36,223 bases of DNA, taken from Erysipelotrichaceae bacterium. Lineage in GTDB: Bacteria > Bacillota_I > Bacilli_A > Erysipelotrichales > Erysipelotrichaceae. Positions 1 through 7,076 of this stretch are shown here, one piece after another. The stretch covers positions 1 through 36,223 of the forward strand of contig JALENJ010000044.1 of NCBI GenBank assembly GCA_022767445.1, written 5' to 3'. Made by a program: the position numbers and the translations under genes. The notes beneath the pieces were generated by a model that searched no databases, was not told the origin of the DNA, and saw nothing but the letters and a program-made list of their open reading frames with translations. Each line of letters opens with the position of its first letter. The first letter of the stretch is position 1.

Positions 1-334
1 GTCCTCGCTTCCTTACAACGACATTATATCCATTTTCTTTATATTCTTTAATCCATCGAAAGAGAAGACTATCGGTAGACAACCCTAAGTCTATTGATAC
101 GCTCGTAATTGACTCATGAAGAGTCAATACTCTATAGATGGATGCTTCTTTAAATTGAATAGAATAATCGTGAGAACTATGACGTAGAATATCGAATCCA
201 TGTTTATCAACTAGCCTAACAAGATATTTAATTTTAGATTTTTGCTTTTTCCATTTTAACTGGAGCTTAGAAAATGTGGTTCCAAGTTTTCGTTCCTTAT
301 AGATTTGAACCTTGTCTTCAAATGTAAATTTCAT
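1..334 (-). CDS. IS3-family (IS150-type) transposase OrfA, partial
   Basis: The reading frame is open from the ATG at 334 to the left edge, giving 111 residues without a stop, so the C-terminus lies outside the window. It starts MKFTFEDKVQIYKERKLG and contains a helix-turn-helix of the type found in OrfA of IS150-like elements, with the segment SIDLGLSTDSLLFRWIKEY and the basic tail VVVRKRG. OrfA binds the IS ends and is normally joined to the OrfB integrase by programmed frameshifting. An AGGAGG ribosome binding site lies 12 nt before the ATG, inside the palindromic IS end. The element has inserted into the flavoprotein pseudogene to its right, and the frame upstream of this ATG is also open. 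Family assignment is from recognised motifs, without a database match. Confidence 0.85.
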   Translation of the reverse strand, partial: MKFTFEDKVQIYKERKLGTTFSKLQLKWKKQKSKIKYLVRLVDKHGFDILRHSSHDYSIQFKEASIYRVLTLHESITSVSIDLGLSTDSLLFRWIKEYKENGYNVVVRKRG

Positions 335-342
335 AATAAAAA

Positions 343-384
343 TGAACCTCCTAAGTTGTTGTCCAACTTTTGGGGTTCCCTTCA
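343..384 (-). repeat. Left terminal palindrome of the IS3-type element
   Basis: Read on the minus strand this 42-bp block begins TGAAGGGAACCCC, has the core AAGTTG-GACAA-CAACTT, and ends AGGAGGTTCA just before OrfA. The 5'-TG end is typical of IS3-family termini. It is identical, except for one base (G instead of T at its sixth position), to 42 bp of the solo palindrome at 16078-16124. The AGGAGG ribosome binding site of OrfA is in its right arm. Confidence 0.75.
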
Positions 385-2161
385 AGGCTCTATCGCTTAG
401 TTGGCATTCTCTGATGCATAATACACCCATGGAGTCATTTCCAACCGCATAGACATTTGAAATAGGCTCATGTTCTGCAGTTAATACATTGAAGTTCTCA
501 TCAACATTTAATCCACCAGTTATAGAGTAGATATACGCTGCACCTTTGATAGCATAGAACTTTCCTGTTGTTTTACCATGTACATCAGTGATTGATAATT
601 TAAACCCCAGCTTATCACCTAACTCAGAGATTGATTCAGCAGTAATTACATCATCATACTTTTCACCAATCGCTAGAATATTTTCAATATTTGGAATTGG
701 TGTATTAGGTTCATAATTACCACCTTGTGATAAAAACGTTGGCTTATGAAAAGATGCCATACCACTTGTCTTCATTTTTATAATTTCTTCAGCACTATAA
801 ATGGTATAAAATTCTTTTCCGGCTAACCATGCATTAAACGCTAAGTTCGCTCCAGCTTTTTCATTAAATGGATTACCTAAAGAATCTACCATCACTGCAC
901 TAGTATCTAAAAGTAATGAAGTAAGAATTGCTTTATCATCTGCACTAACATCATCAGAGCGGATAATATTGGCAATCTGGGCAATATGTGTTTCAACCCC
1001 TGCATCAGGATTCATAAGTGAGTCACCAAATGCTTGCGCTATTTGAATCCCTGCACCATTACACTGTGTCATACCATAGGTGTGCCTGCCATACACTTCC
1101 CGTGTATTTCTGGCACATTTCTTCATTTCCAAGAAAACCACCAGTCGCTAATATCACTGACTTTCCATAGATTTCATAGGTTGTACCATCATAGGAAACT
1201 GCTTTTACACCAACCACTTTTCCATCGGTATCTTTTAGAAACTCTTTTGCGGTCAGCTCTATCATATATTCATTTTTACCATTTAGTGCAGCTGCCTGAT
1301 TCATAGAGTTAATAAACGCCGTATCTTTATCAGTTCCTGATTTATCCGTATACGTCGTCCATAATGGCCATAATTTGGGATGGTAGAAGGCAAACATCTT
1401 TTCACCAAAATGGAAATCATAATTCTTCTCTAGCCAATCTAAAGTCTTACCTGATTCTTGAACAATTTTGCGAATGATTTCTTCTTTGGCATCACCATCC
1501 GTATAGGAAAGCCAATCTTCAATTATATCTTCTTCGTTTACAAAAGGATTACCGTCATTCAGTGCAACTTGTGTTCGTGGATTGACAGCCATAGCGCCAG
1601 CTGACATCGCACCATTACCACCAATCTTAGCAGCTGAATCCATACCAAATACAGTTGCCCCATTACTAGCAGCACTTAAATATGACGAAATACCAGAAGC
1701 ACCTAGGCCAACCACAATTACATCATAGCCATACTTTTTAACAACATCTGTCGACTTAGGAATCTCCATTTTCCATTCATCCGCATTACCACCATTTTCA
1801 TTGATGATATTTTGAATGATGTATTTTGCGGCAATACTAGAAATCGTCGCACCAGTTATATCATCAACATGAATAGATTGACTACTGATGATACGTGGAA
1901 ATAGTCTTTCCTCAATTCCTCGATAAATACTAGGAGTACTACCGGAATTGATTGTCTGAATGGATACAATTTTATTATCTTGAAATGTAACACTGAGGTT
2001 CATCTCACCATCCACTGCATAGCCTTCCGCTTTACCCTCATATGTACCATCAGCTACCTTTGCAGTCTTATCCCTGGTTTTATTGCGGGTTTTAAATAAG
2101 CAGCACAACCACTCAAAAGCACAGCCGAGGCAGCCACCACATTCAATATTCTATGATTCAT
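385..2161 (-). pseudogene. Secreted FMN-binding/FAD flavoprotein reductase (fumarate/urocanate reductase type), frameshifted and cut by an IS
   Basis: The original ATG is at 2161 with GGAGG five bases upstream. It begins MNHRILNVVAASAVLLSGC, a lipoprotein signal with an LSGC lipobox. The frame then breaks near 2095. The next stretch (2108 to 1059) has an FMN_bind domain (DGTYEGKAEGY, ITGATISS) and a Rossmann FAD-binding motif VGLGASGISSYLSA, as in extracellular flavinylated fumarate/urocanate reductases. The frame breaks again near 1120. The following codons (REVYGRHTYGMTQCNGAGI onward) restore the family sequence as far as VYAVGNDSMGVL near 430, where a third shift is likely. The IS end replaces the C-terminus. 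At least two frameshifts plus the insertion make this a decayed gene. The native substrate cannot be told. Confidence 0.85.
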
Positions 2162-2170
2162 ATATCCTCC

Positions 2171-2192
2171 GAGTAAGACTCATATCTTACTC
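2171..2192 (-). promoter_or_regulatory. 5' leader hairpin abutting the flavoprotein ribosome binding site
   Basis: GAGTAAGA and TCTTACTC form an eight-base inverted repeat with a six-base loop, ending directly against the GGAGG at 2166-2170. It could affect translation of the now broken flavoprotein gene. Only the symmetry is seen; the function is inferred. Confidence 0.3.
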
Positions 2193-2290
2193 CTACATCA
2201 ATATACAACTCTTGTAGTTACTATATTATCAATTTGAATATCAAACATGCAAGTATGTTTTCAAAATAATTGAATAAAATATGTAGAATG

Positions 2291-2320
2291 TAAAGAAAAC
2301 ATGCATTTAATTCTGCATGT
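2291..2320 (-). terminator. Rho-independent terminator after the HIRAN-like gene
   Basis: On the minus strand ACATGCA (2320-2314) pairs with TGCATGT (2305-2299) and is followed by TTTTCTTT. The left arm includes the last codons of the upstream reading frame. Confidence 0.5.
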
Positions 2321-2722
2321 CTTTCCCTTCTTCATATGATGATTGTAATTGTGCGATGATCATATCATGATAGATAAATTTCACTGTACATAGAATTGAA
2401 TCTTTAAAACTCCGATAGATATACCCGGCATAGTGTGTTCCTTTCGCAACACTATTAACAGAGTTTGCAACATGACCAATCGGAATTTCATTCTTATTTT
2501 CTACTATGATGGATTCCATATCATATGCATTATCCGGTTCTTTCTTTAAATGTAGTACCTCGCCTATTTTTATCATCCCTATCTCAATATACTCTTTGAT
2601 ATTTGTAATTGTAGTAAAACAAATACTCCCAATACAGCAGCCAGAATTGCAAGTAATGGATTCAATAAATACAGAATAACCACTATAGCAACAAAAACTG
2701 CTGCTAAAATTATTTTCTTCAT
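2307..2722 (-). pseudogene. Membrane-anchored HIRAN-like protein, frameshifted
   Basis: The natural start is the ATG at 2722, preceded by GGAGGGG. From it the frame reads MKKIILAAVFVAIVVILYLL and continues as a long hydrophobic membrane segment, then meets a stop after SKSILR. In the neighbouring frame the sequence continues TTITNIKEYIEIG and then IGEVLHLKKEPDNAYD and IPIGHVANSVNS. This resembles a HIRAN domain: a beta-rich fold with an EPDN-type motif and a G-[HY]-V segment, known from DNA-associated proteins. The span is 416 nt, not a multiple of three, which fits one single-base frameshift around 2600-2640. A start further upstream at 2804 gives a cysteine/serine-rich N-terminus that looks like out-of-frame translation, so it was rejected. 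The frameshift could be real or a sequencing error; the decayed neighbour favours real. Confidence 0.6.
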
Positions 2723-2857
2723 TTCCCCTCCTGATACTAGATACTACCTTAAAAATGAATGCAACTTCTTCTTTAATATATGTTTTTATGAGGTTACTTT
2801 CCATATTTACTTAACACTGTAAGCAATCAATAATATCGACTCACATACATACTTTAT

Positions 2858-2902
2858 TAAAAAACCATGCATCACTGTGGTCGTACCAAAAGTTTGCATG
2901 GC
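2858..2902 (-). terminator. Terminator of the first PTS operon
   Basis: On the minus strand CCATGCA and TGCATGG pair and are followed by TTTTTT. The 23-base loop holds a second small hairpin, TGGT-ACG-ACCA. It lies ten bases past the IID stop codon. Confidence 0.6.
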
Positions 2903-2911
2903 TTAGTAGTT

Positions 2912-3712
2912 CTACAAGAGTCCAATTGCGGAACAGATAATTGAAATAGCAATTGTTGCAACAATCAAGATAACTGGTGATACCTGCTTCTTCTTTAAGA
3001 AGTAAAGCATGAGTAAGGTATATGCCATTGGTAGAAGTTTAGGGAAGATTGTATCAAAGAAAGCTTCCTGTACTCCTACTGAAATATCTCCACTAACTGT
3101 AATAACAGGTAGTAATTCAATATTCACGTAACTTGCGATCAGTGCACCAACAACAGTAATACCTAAGATTGTTGCAGAGTTAGCAATGATAGACGAATTC
3201 TCCTGTAACTTTTCAAATGACTTGATACCTAGGTTATATCCCATGTGTGTCCAAACAATACGTAGTAACCAGATAATGAGATAACATGTAAAGAAGATAA
3301 TTGGACCTAAGATCAATCCCTGCGAAGCAAAGGAACATGAGATACCAGCGATAATTGGTAATAGTGTAAACCAGAAAATCGCATCACCAATACCAGCGAT
3401 AGGACCAAAGAGCGCAAGTTTTAAACCCTTGATGGTATTACGATTTTCATGCTGCTCTTCTAATGAAACTAATAGCCCCATTAAAAATCCAACTAAGTTA
3501 GGATGTGTATTGATAAACTCCATGTTATCTACCATTGCGGCAGATAGACCTGCTTTATCATCCTTATAAATCTTCTCTAATGCAGGAAGTTGTGCATATA
3601 GCCAACCTGCAGCCTGCATTCGTTCATAGCTGAAACCAGCTTGTAATAATGATGAGCGAATCGCGAGATTTGTAATGTCCTTTTTTGTTAGTACACGTTT
3701 AGATTCCGACAT
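2912..3712 (-). CDS. PTS mannose-family permease subunit IID (first copy)
   Basis: This 266-residue protein is a ManZ/AgaD-type IID subunit, which together with IIC forms the membrane channel of a mannose-family phosphotransferase system. Family hallmarks are the N-terminal LTKKDITNLAIRSSLLQAGF, the segment LALFGPIAGIGDAIFW, and several C-terminal hydrophobic segments ending near IICSAIGLL. The ATG at 3712 (MSESKRV) was chosen over the one at 3727 because GGAGGTGA lies five bases before it. It overlaps the IIC stop by 14 bp, as in the second PTS operon here, which implies translational coupling. It is last in the IIB-IIC-IID operon. The substrate is unknown. Proximity to glycosaminoglycan genes suggests an amino sugar or uronate oligosaccharide, which is inference only. 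Confidence 0.93.
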   Translation of the reverse strand: MSESKRVLTKKDITNLAIRSSLLQAGFSYERMQAAGWLYAQLPALEKIYKDDKAGLSAAMVDNMEFINTHPNLVGFLMGLLVSLEEQHENRNTIKGLKLALFGPIAGIGDAIFWFTLLPIIAGISCSFASQGLILGPIIFFTCYLIIWLLRIVWTHMGYNLGIKSFEKLQENSSIIANSATILGITVVGALIASYVNIELLPVITVSGDISVGVQEAFFDTIFPKLLPMAYTLLMLYFLKKKQVSPVILIVATIAISIICSAIGLL

Positions 3713-4502
3713 GGTCGTCACCTCCATCCACCTTCAAATTTTTAACTGCTTCTTTAATCTCTTCATGACGTTGCTTTGCATTAAAGAAATCAAATAACGC
3801 AAACGCTGCACCCATTAATGCGACTGGAAGTAAATTCTTCATGTCGATAAAGCATACTGCTAAGAAACCTGCAATAAAGTATGGAATATACTTTGGCTTC
3901 ATCATAACATTTAGTAACATACCAAAACCAATAGCCGGTAAGATTCCACCTGCAACAGTTAAGCCATGTGTCAAGAATTCAGGCATATGATTTACTAATG
4001 CACTCATCGCATCCTGCGCTAAGAATGTACATGCAAATACAACTACACCATAGAGTAGTGCAACAATACCTGTCATCAGAAGATTCATCTGCGCAATCTT
4101 CTTTGTATCGCCATTTTCTGCAGCTTTATCACATACTCCCATAAAGAATGAGAATGAAGAATAGCAGAATAATACAACATATTGCATCAAGAATGAGAAT
4201 GGCAAGCATAGTCCAAGTGCAGCTTGTCCATCAACATTTGTTGTATAGGCAATCACTGTACACATAACACCCGCTAGAATTGGATTTGGTGGCTGTGTTC
4301 CACCTGCAGGTGTTAATCCAGCAAATGCTAATTCCGTTAAGGCACCTGTTGTTAAACCCAGTTTTACATCTCCAAGAATCAAACCTGTAATTGTAGAAAC
4401 GATTAGTGGTCGGAAGATAAAGAACGATTCCAACCAGAAATCGATGCCGAAGATCATTGCAGCGATTGATAGTAACAATCCCTGTATAAATGTAATTTCC
4501 AT
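3699..4502 (-). CDS. PTS mannose-family permease subunit IIC (first copy)
   Basis: A 267-residue polytopic membrane protein of the ManY/AgaC family, which forms the sugar translocation pore with IID. It opens MEITFIQGLLLSIAAMIFG and contains the family signature GALTELAFAGLTPAGGTQPPN followed by PILAGVMC. A second conserved block is VAGGILPAIGFGMLLNVMM. GAGGAAAT precedes the ATG. It sits 14 bp after IIB and overlaps IID by 14 bp. Length and order are those of the family. No complete cassette is present because a IIA gene is missing from the window. Confidence 0.94.
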   Translation of the reverse strand: MEITFIQGLLLSIAAMIFGIDFWLESFFIFRPLIVSTITGLILGDVKLGLTTGALTELAFAGLTPAGGTQPPNPILAGVMCTVIAYTTNVDGQAALGLCLPFSFLMQYVVLFCYSSFSFFMGVCDKAAENGDTKKIAQMNLLMTGIVALLYGVVVFACTFLAQDAMSALVNHMPEFLTHGLTVAGGILPAIGFGMLLNVMMKPKYIPYFIAGFLAVCFIDMKNLLPVALMGAAFALFDFFNAKQRHEEIKEAVKNLKVDGGDDHVGI

Positions 4503-4516
4503 ATTGATTTCCTCTA

Positions 4517-4990
4517 TTATTTAATCATTTCTTTTTGTGTTCCTGGAACATCCTGTATAAATACATTTGTTCCTGTTGAGACTATAAATTTCAAATCATC
4601 CATATCTGTATCATCAACATATACTTTCTTAGAAAGTTCTCTCTTTCCTGGCGCAAAGTGCATATTACCGACATTCAAATCTTTTAGATGTACACCTTTC
4701 TCTACCAAAGCACGAGCACTTTGTGGATTGCGTACAACTAAGAAAATACGTTGATCAGGAGATGCTTTATCAATCACATCTGCAGTTTTCTGAATCGTGA
4801 AAAAGCGAATTCCAACATTACTCGATTTCGCAGTTACTGTCATCAATGATTTCTGTAATTCATCTTCTGCAACAACATCATCTGCAACTACAATCAAATT
4901 TGCATTTAATGTTTGTGTCCAAGTAACTCCTACCTGTCCATGTACAAGACGATTATCAATTCTAGTCAATAAAATATTATCCCCCTTCAT
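4517..4990 (-). CDS. PTS mannose-family phosphotransferase subunit IIB (first copy)
   Basis: A 157-residue cytoplasmic IIB subunit that takes phosphate from IIA and passes it to the incoming sugar. The active-site motif TRIDNRLVHGQV puts the phosphorylated histidine at residue 17. Also conserved are ADDVVAEDELQKSLM and the C-terminal NVGNMHFAPGKR. It is the first gene of the minus-strand operon IIB-IIC-IID. The start ATG at 4990 has an AAAGGAGATGA ribosome binding site. The closest named relatives by motif are AgaB/AgaV-type IIB proteins for N-acetylgalactosamine-like sugars, but specificity cannot be assigned from sequence alone. Confidence 0.93.
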   Translation of the reverse strand: MKGDNILLTRIDNRLVHGQVGVTWTQTLNANLIVVADDVVAEDELQKSLMTVTAKSSNVGIRFFTIQKTADVIDKASPDQRIFLVVRNPQSARALVEKGVHLKDLNVGNMHFAPGKRELSKKVYVDDTDMDDLKFIVSTGTNVFIQDVPGTQKEMIK

Positions 4991-5054
4991 ATCATTTCAT
5001 CTCCTTTCTATTTACGGATAAATTATTGAGCATGCAAAATAGTAAATATTCTTA

Positions 5055-5064
5055 TCATGCATGA
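5055..5064. promoter_or_regulatory. Perfect 10-bp palindrome in the first PTS leader
   Basis: TCATGCATGA is a perfect palindrome (with partial symmetry further out) between the candidate promoter and the IIB start. It could be an operator or a small hairpin. It does not match the operator repeated at 12.4 kb, so this PTS may be under different control. Confidence 0.3.
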
Positions 5065-5096
5065 GAATGATCCTCTATTTTTTCACTACTAATCTA

Positions 5097-5125
5097 ATTA
5101 TGTTCTTCTATTCACATAAAAGCAA
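5097..5125 (-). promoter_or_regulatory. Candidate sigma-A promoter of the first PTS operon
   Basis: On the minus strand TTGCTT (5125-5120) is followed after 17 bp by CATAAT (5102-5097). This gives a leader of about 100 nt before the IIB ATG. Match to consensus is moderate. Confidence 0.4.
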
Positions 5126-5185
5126 TACCATATCAGCGTAATAAATTCACCATTATAAATCAAAGTACTGTTGTATTATATATCT

Positions 5186-5980
5186 ATGAAAAACATAAAA
5201 TTAATTGCAAGCGATATTGATGGAACACTACTTTTAAATAGTGCAAAAACATTGAACCCACAAATCTTTATAGAAATTCGCAAACTACGAGAACAAGGTA
5301 TCCTGTTTATGGCAGCTTCAGGTCGTGAATATACAAATCTAAGAAGTTTATTCTCTCCAGTAGCAGATGACATCATCTATCTTTGCTTAAATGGATGTTT
5401 AACATTTTACCACGATCAATGCATATCTAAAGAAATAATGGATACCGATATCGCCAAAAGACTCATTACCAAAATCCAACACGATAATAACGCTGAAGCA
5501 CTCATCTCTGGTGAGAAGACATGCTATATCACTCCAAAGAATCAAAGTTATTATGAGCATTTAGCAAACACTGTTAAAAATCATGTGACTATTATTGATG
5601 ATTTATTCAACATTCCTGAACCATATACAAAAATATCCGCTTATTTTAAAGACGGTGTAAATGAACATTATCAATATTATGCAGATATGTTTGATAAAGA
5701 TATTACTGTCCAAATTGGTGGCGAATGCTGGTTGGATTGTGCTCCAAAAGGAGTTAACAAGAGTACAGGCTTTTTAAAGTTACTTTCACATTTAAGCATA
5801 CCTGCAGAAAATACTGTGATGTTTGGAGATAATGATAATGATAAACAAATCTTACAAACTTGTGGTTATCCTATCGCAATGACAACAGCAATACCATCCA
5901 TTCGTGAAATATGCCCTTATCAAGTGAGTACTGTTGAAGAAGGTATTGCATCCATTCTAGAAACAGATACTCTATCATGA
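5186..5980 (+). CDS. HAD-superfamily (Cof-type) sugar phosphatase
   Basis: A 264-residue haloacid dehalogenase-type hydrolase of the Cof/YidA class, cytoplasmic, which probably dephosphorylates sugar phosphates. Motif I is IASDIDGTLLL with the nucleophile and acid/base aspartates. Motif II is in MAASGRE. The lysine is in APKGVNKSTG, and motif IV is MFGDNDNDKQIL. The ATG at 5186 (MKNIKL) was chosen over the TTG five codons earlier. No clear ribosome binding site precedes it, and an AT-rich TATTAT lies only seven bases before the ATG, so a leaderless or very short-leader mRNA is possible. It is divergent from the first PTS operon and may act on its product (inference). Confidence 0.88.
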   Translation: MKNIKLIASDIDGTLLLNSAKTLNPQIFIEIRKLREQGILFMAASGREYTNLRSLFSPVADDIIYLCLNGCLTFYHDQCISKEIMDTDIAKRLITKIQHDNNAEALISGEKTCYITPKNQSYYEHLANTVKNHVTIIDDLFNIPEPYTKISAYFKDGVNEHYQYYADMFDKDITVQIGGECWLDCAPKGVNKSTGFLKLLSHLSIPAENTVMFGDNDNDKQILQTCGYPIAMTTAIPSIREICPYQVSTVEEGIASILETDTLS

Positions 5981-5992
5981 CTATAGTCTCAA

Positions 5993-6027
5993 AAAGAACT
6001 CTCACTTCATTTTGATGAGAGTTCTTT
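5993..6027. terminator. Bidirectional terminator between the HAD gene and the LacI-type regulator
   Basis: AAAGAACTCTCA and TGAGAGTTCTTT form a 12-bp stem flanked by A and T runs on each strand. It lies between two convergent stop codons and overlaps the last bases of the regulator gene. Confidence 0.8.
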
Positions 6028-7039
6028 ACTTTCCAATTATTACTGATTCATTCCAATTGATATAACACTTCAAGATTTGATTTGGACATTCTTCATATCT
6101 TTCTTCAATTGCATCAATTAAAATCTTTGCGGATTGGCAGCCTTCTTTATAAGCAGGTTGAACAATTGTTGTTACTGTTGGAGCAGATAAATTTGCCCAC
6201 TCTGTATTATCATACCCCAGTAAGCCAAGTGTATCTGGCATTAAATTTCGGTAGTTTTTTAAAGCCACAAACACACGTGGTAGTAGGAAACAGTTTGCCA
6301 CAAAAATCAAAGTCTTTACACCAAAGCGTAATTCCTTTTCAATGATTTTGCGAAGTCCCTCTTCGTCTATATCTGCAGGTACGATGTTTGTCTTGCTGTG
6401 GATTCCTTTTAGAATAAGTGCATCCTCAAAACCTTTCGTTCTTTCCATACGTGTACTTAGAACACTAGGATCTGCACTGATCATTACAAACTCATCATAG
6501 TGCTTCTTATTAACAAGTAATTCAACAGCCTCTAATACAGCTTCATAGTTATTTGTCTTGACCCACTTCTCATTTTCTATAGATACTTGCGAATCAATAA
6601 ACACAACTTCACGTCCTTTTTCTTTGATCTTGTCAATCAAACCAGAAAACCGGCTAGATGGTTGAATAATAAAACCATCTACACCCATCGATAACATACG
6701 ATCAACATAGCTCTGTTCAATCCTATAATCGTAATTACTACTACCTACGATTAGTTGATATTGATTTTCTCTAGCATGATCTTCAATGCCCTTTACAATC
6801 TGATTCGCAAAAGTATTTGTGATGTCACCAATAATAACACCTATGAGTTTTGTATGCTTCGCATTTAAAGTTCTTGCTGCAATACTCGGTTCATAATTTG
6901 TATCTTTAATTACTTTTGCAATTCGCTTTTTTGTTTCTAAAGACATTTTATCAGTTTTGCCATTTAAGTAGAATGAAACTGTTGTTTTAGAAGTATTAGC
7001 TCTTTCAGCTATGTCCTTAATCGTCAATTTTCCTTTCAT
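6026..7039 (-). CDS. LacI-family regulator, probable repressor of glycosaminoglycan utilisation (RegR-like)
   Basis: A 337-residue LacI/GalR regulator. The N-terminal helix-turn-helix reads LTIKDIAERANTSKTTVSFY with the hinge region NYEPSIAARTLNAKHTKLIG, followed by a periplasmic-binding-protein-like ligand domain (GVIIGDITNTFANQIVKGIE; GLLGYDNTEWANL; VTTIVQPAYKEG). It is the last gene of the minus-strand operon, 37 bp behind the lyase gene, with AGAGGG as ribosome binding site. In streptococci a LacI-type protein, RegR, represses the equivalent hyaluronate locus. By position this protein is the best candidate to bind the three operators at 12362-12503; that binding is inferred. The inducer is probably an intermediate of unsaturated uronate breakdown. 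Confidence 0.85.
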   Translation of the reverse strand: MKGKLTIKDIAERANTSKTTVSFYLNGKTDKMSLETKKRIAKVIKDTNYEPSIAARTLNAKHTKLIGVIIGDITNTFANQIVKGIEDHARENQYQLIVGSSNYDYRIEQSYVDRMLSMGVDGFIIQPSSRFSGLIDKIKEKGREVVFIDSQVSIENEKWVKTNNYEAVLEAVELLVNKKHYDEFVMISADPSVLSTRMERTKGFEDALILKGIHSKTNIVPADIDEEGLRKIIEKELRFGVKTLIFVANCFLLPRVFVALKNYRNLMPDTLGLLGYDNTEWANLSAPTVTTIVQPAYKEGCQSAKILIDAIEERYEECPNQILKCYINWNESVIIGK

Positions 7040-7076
7040 GATAAAATCCCTCTTGCGTATATATTAGCATACCAAT

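Noticed and set aside
2307-2804. A continuous 165-aa reading frame starting at 2804
   Set aside because: Its first 65 residues are Cys/Ser-rich and are out of frame with a clear membrane segment that has its own ribosome binding site at 2722. A frameshift explains it better.
5040-5125. Search for the AAACCAGTTTACTA operator before the first PTS operon
   Set aside because: No matching site was found. Only the unrelated palindrome TCATGCATGA is present, so common regulation is not supported.
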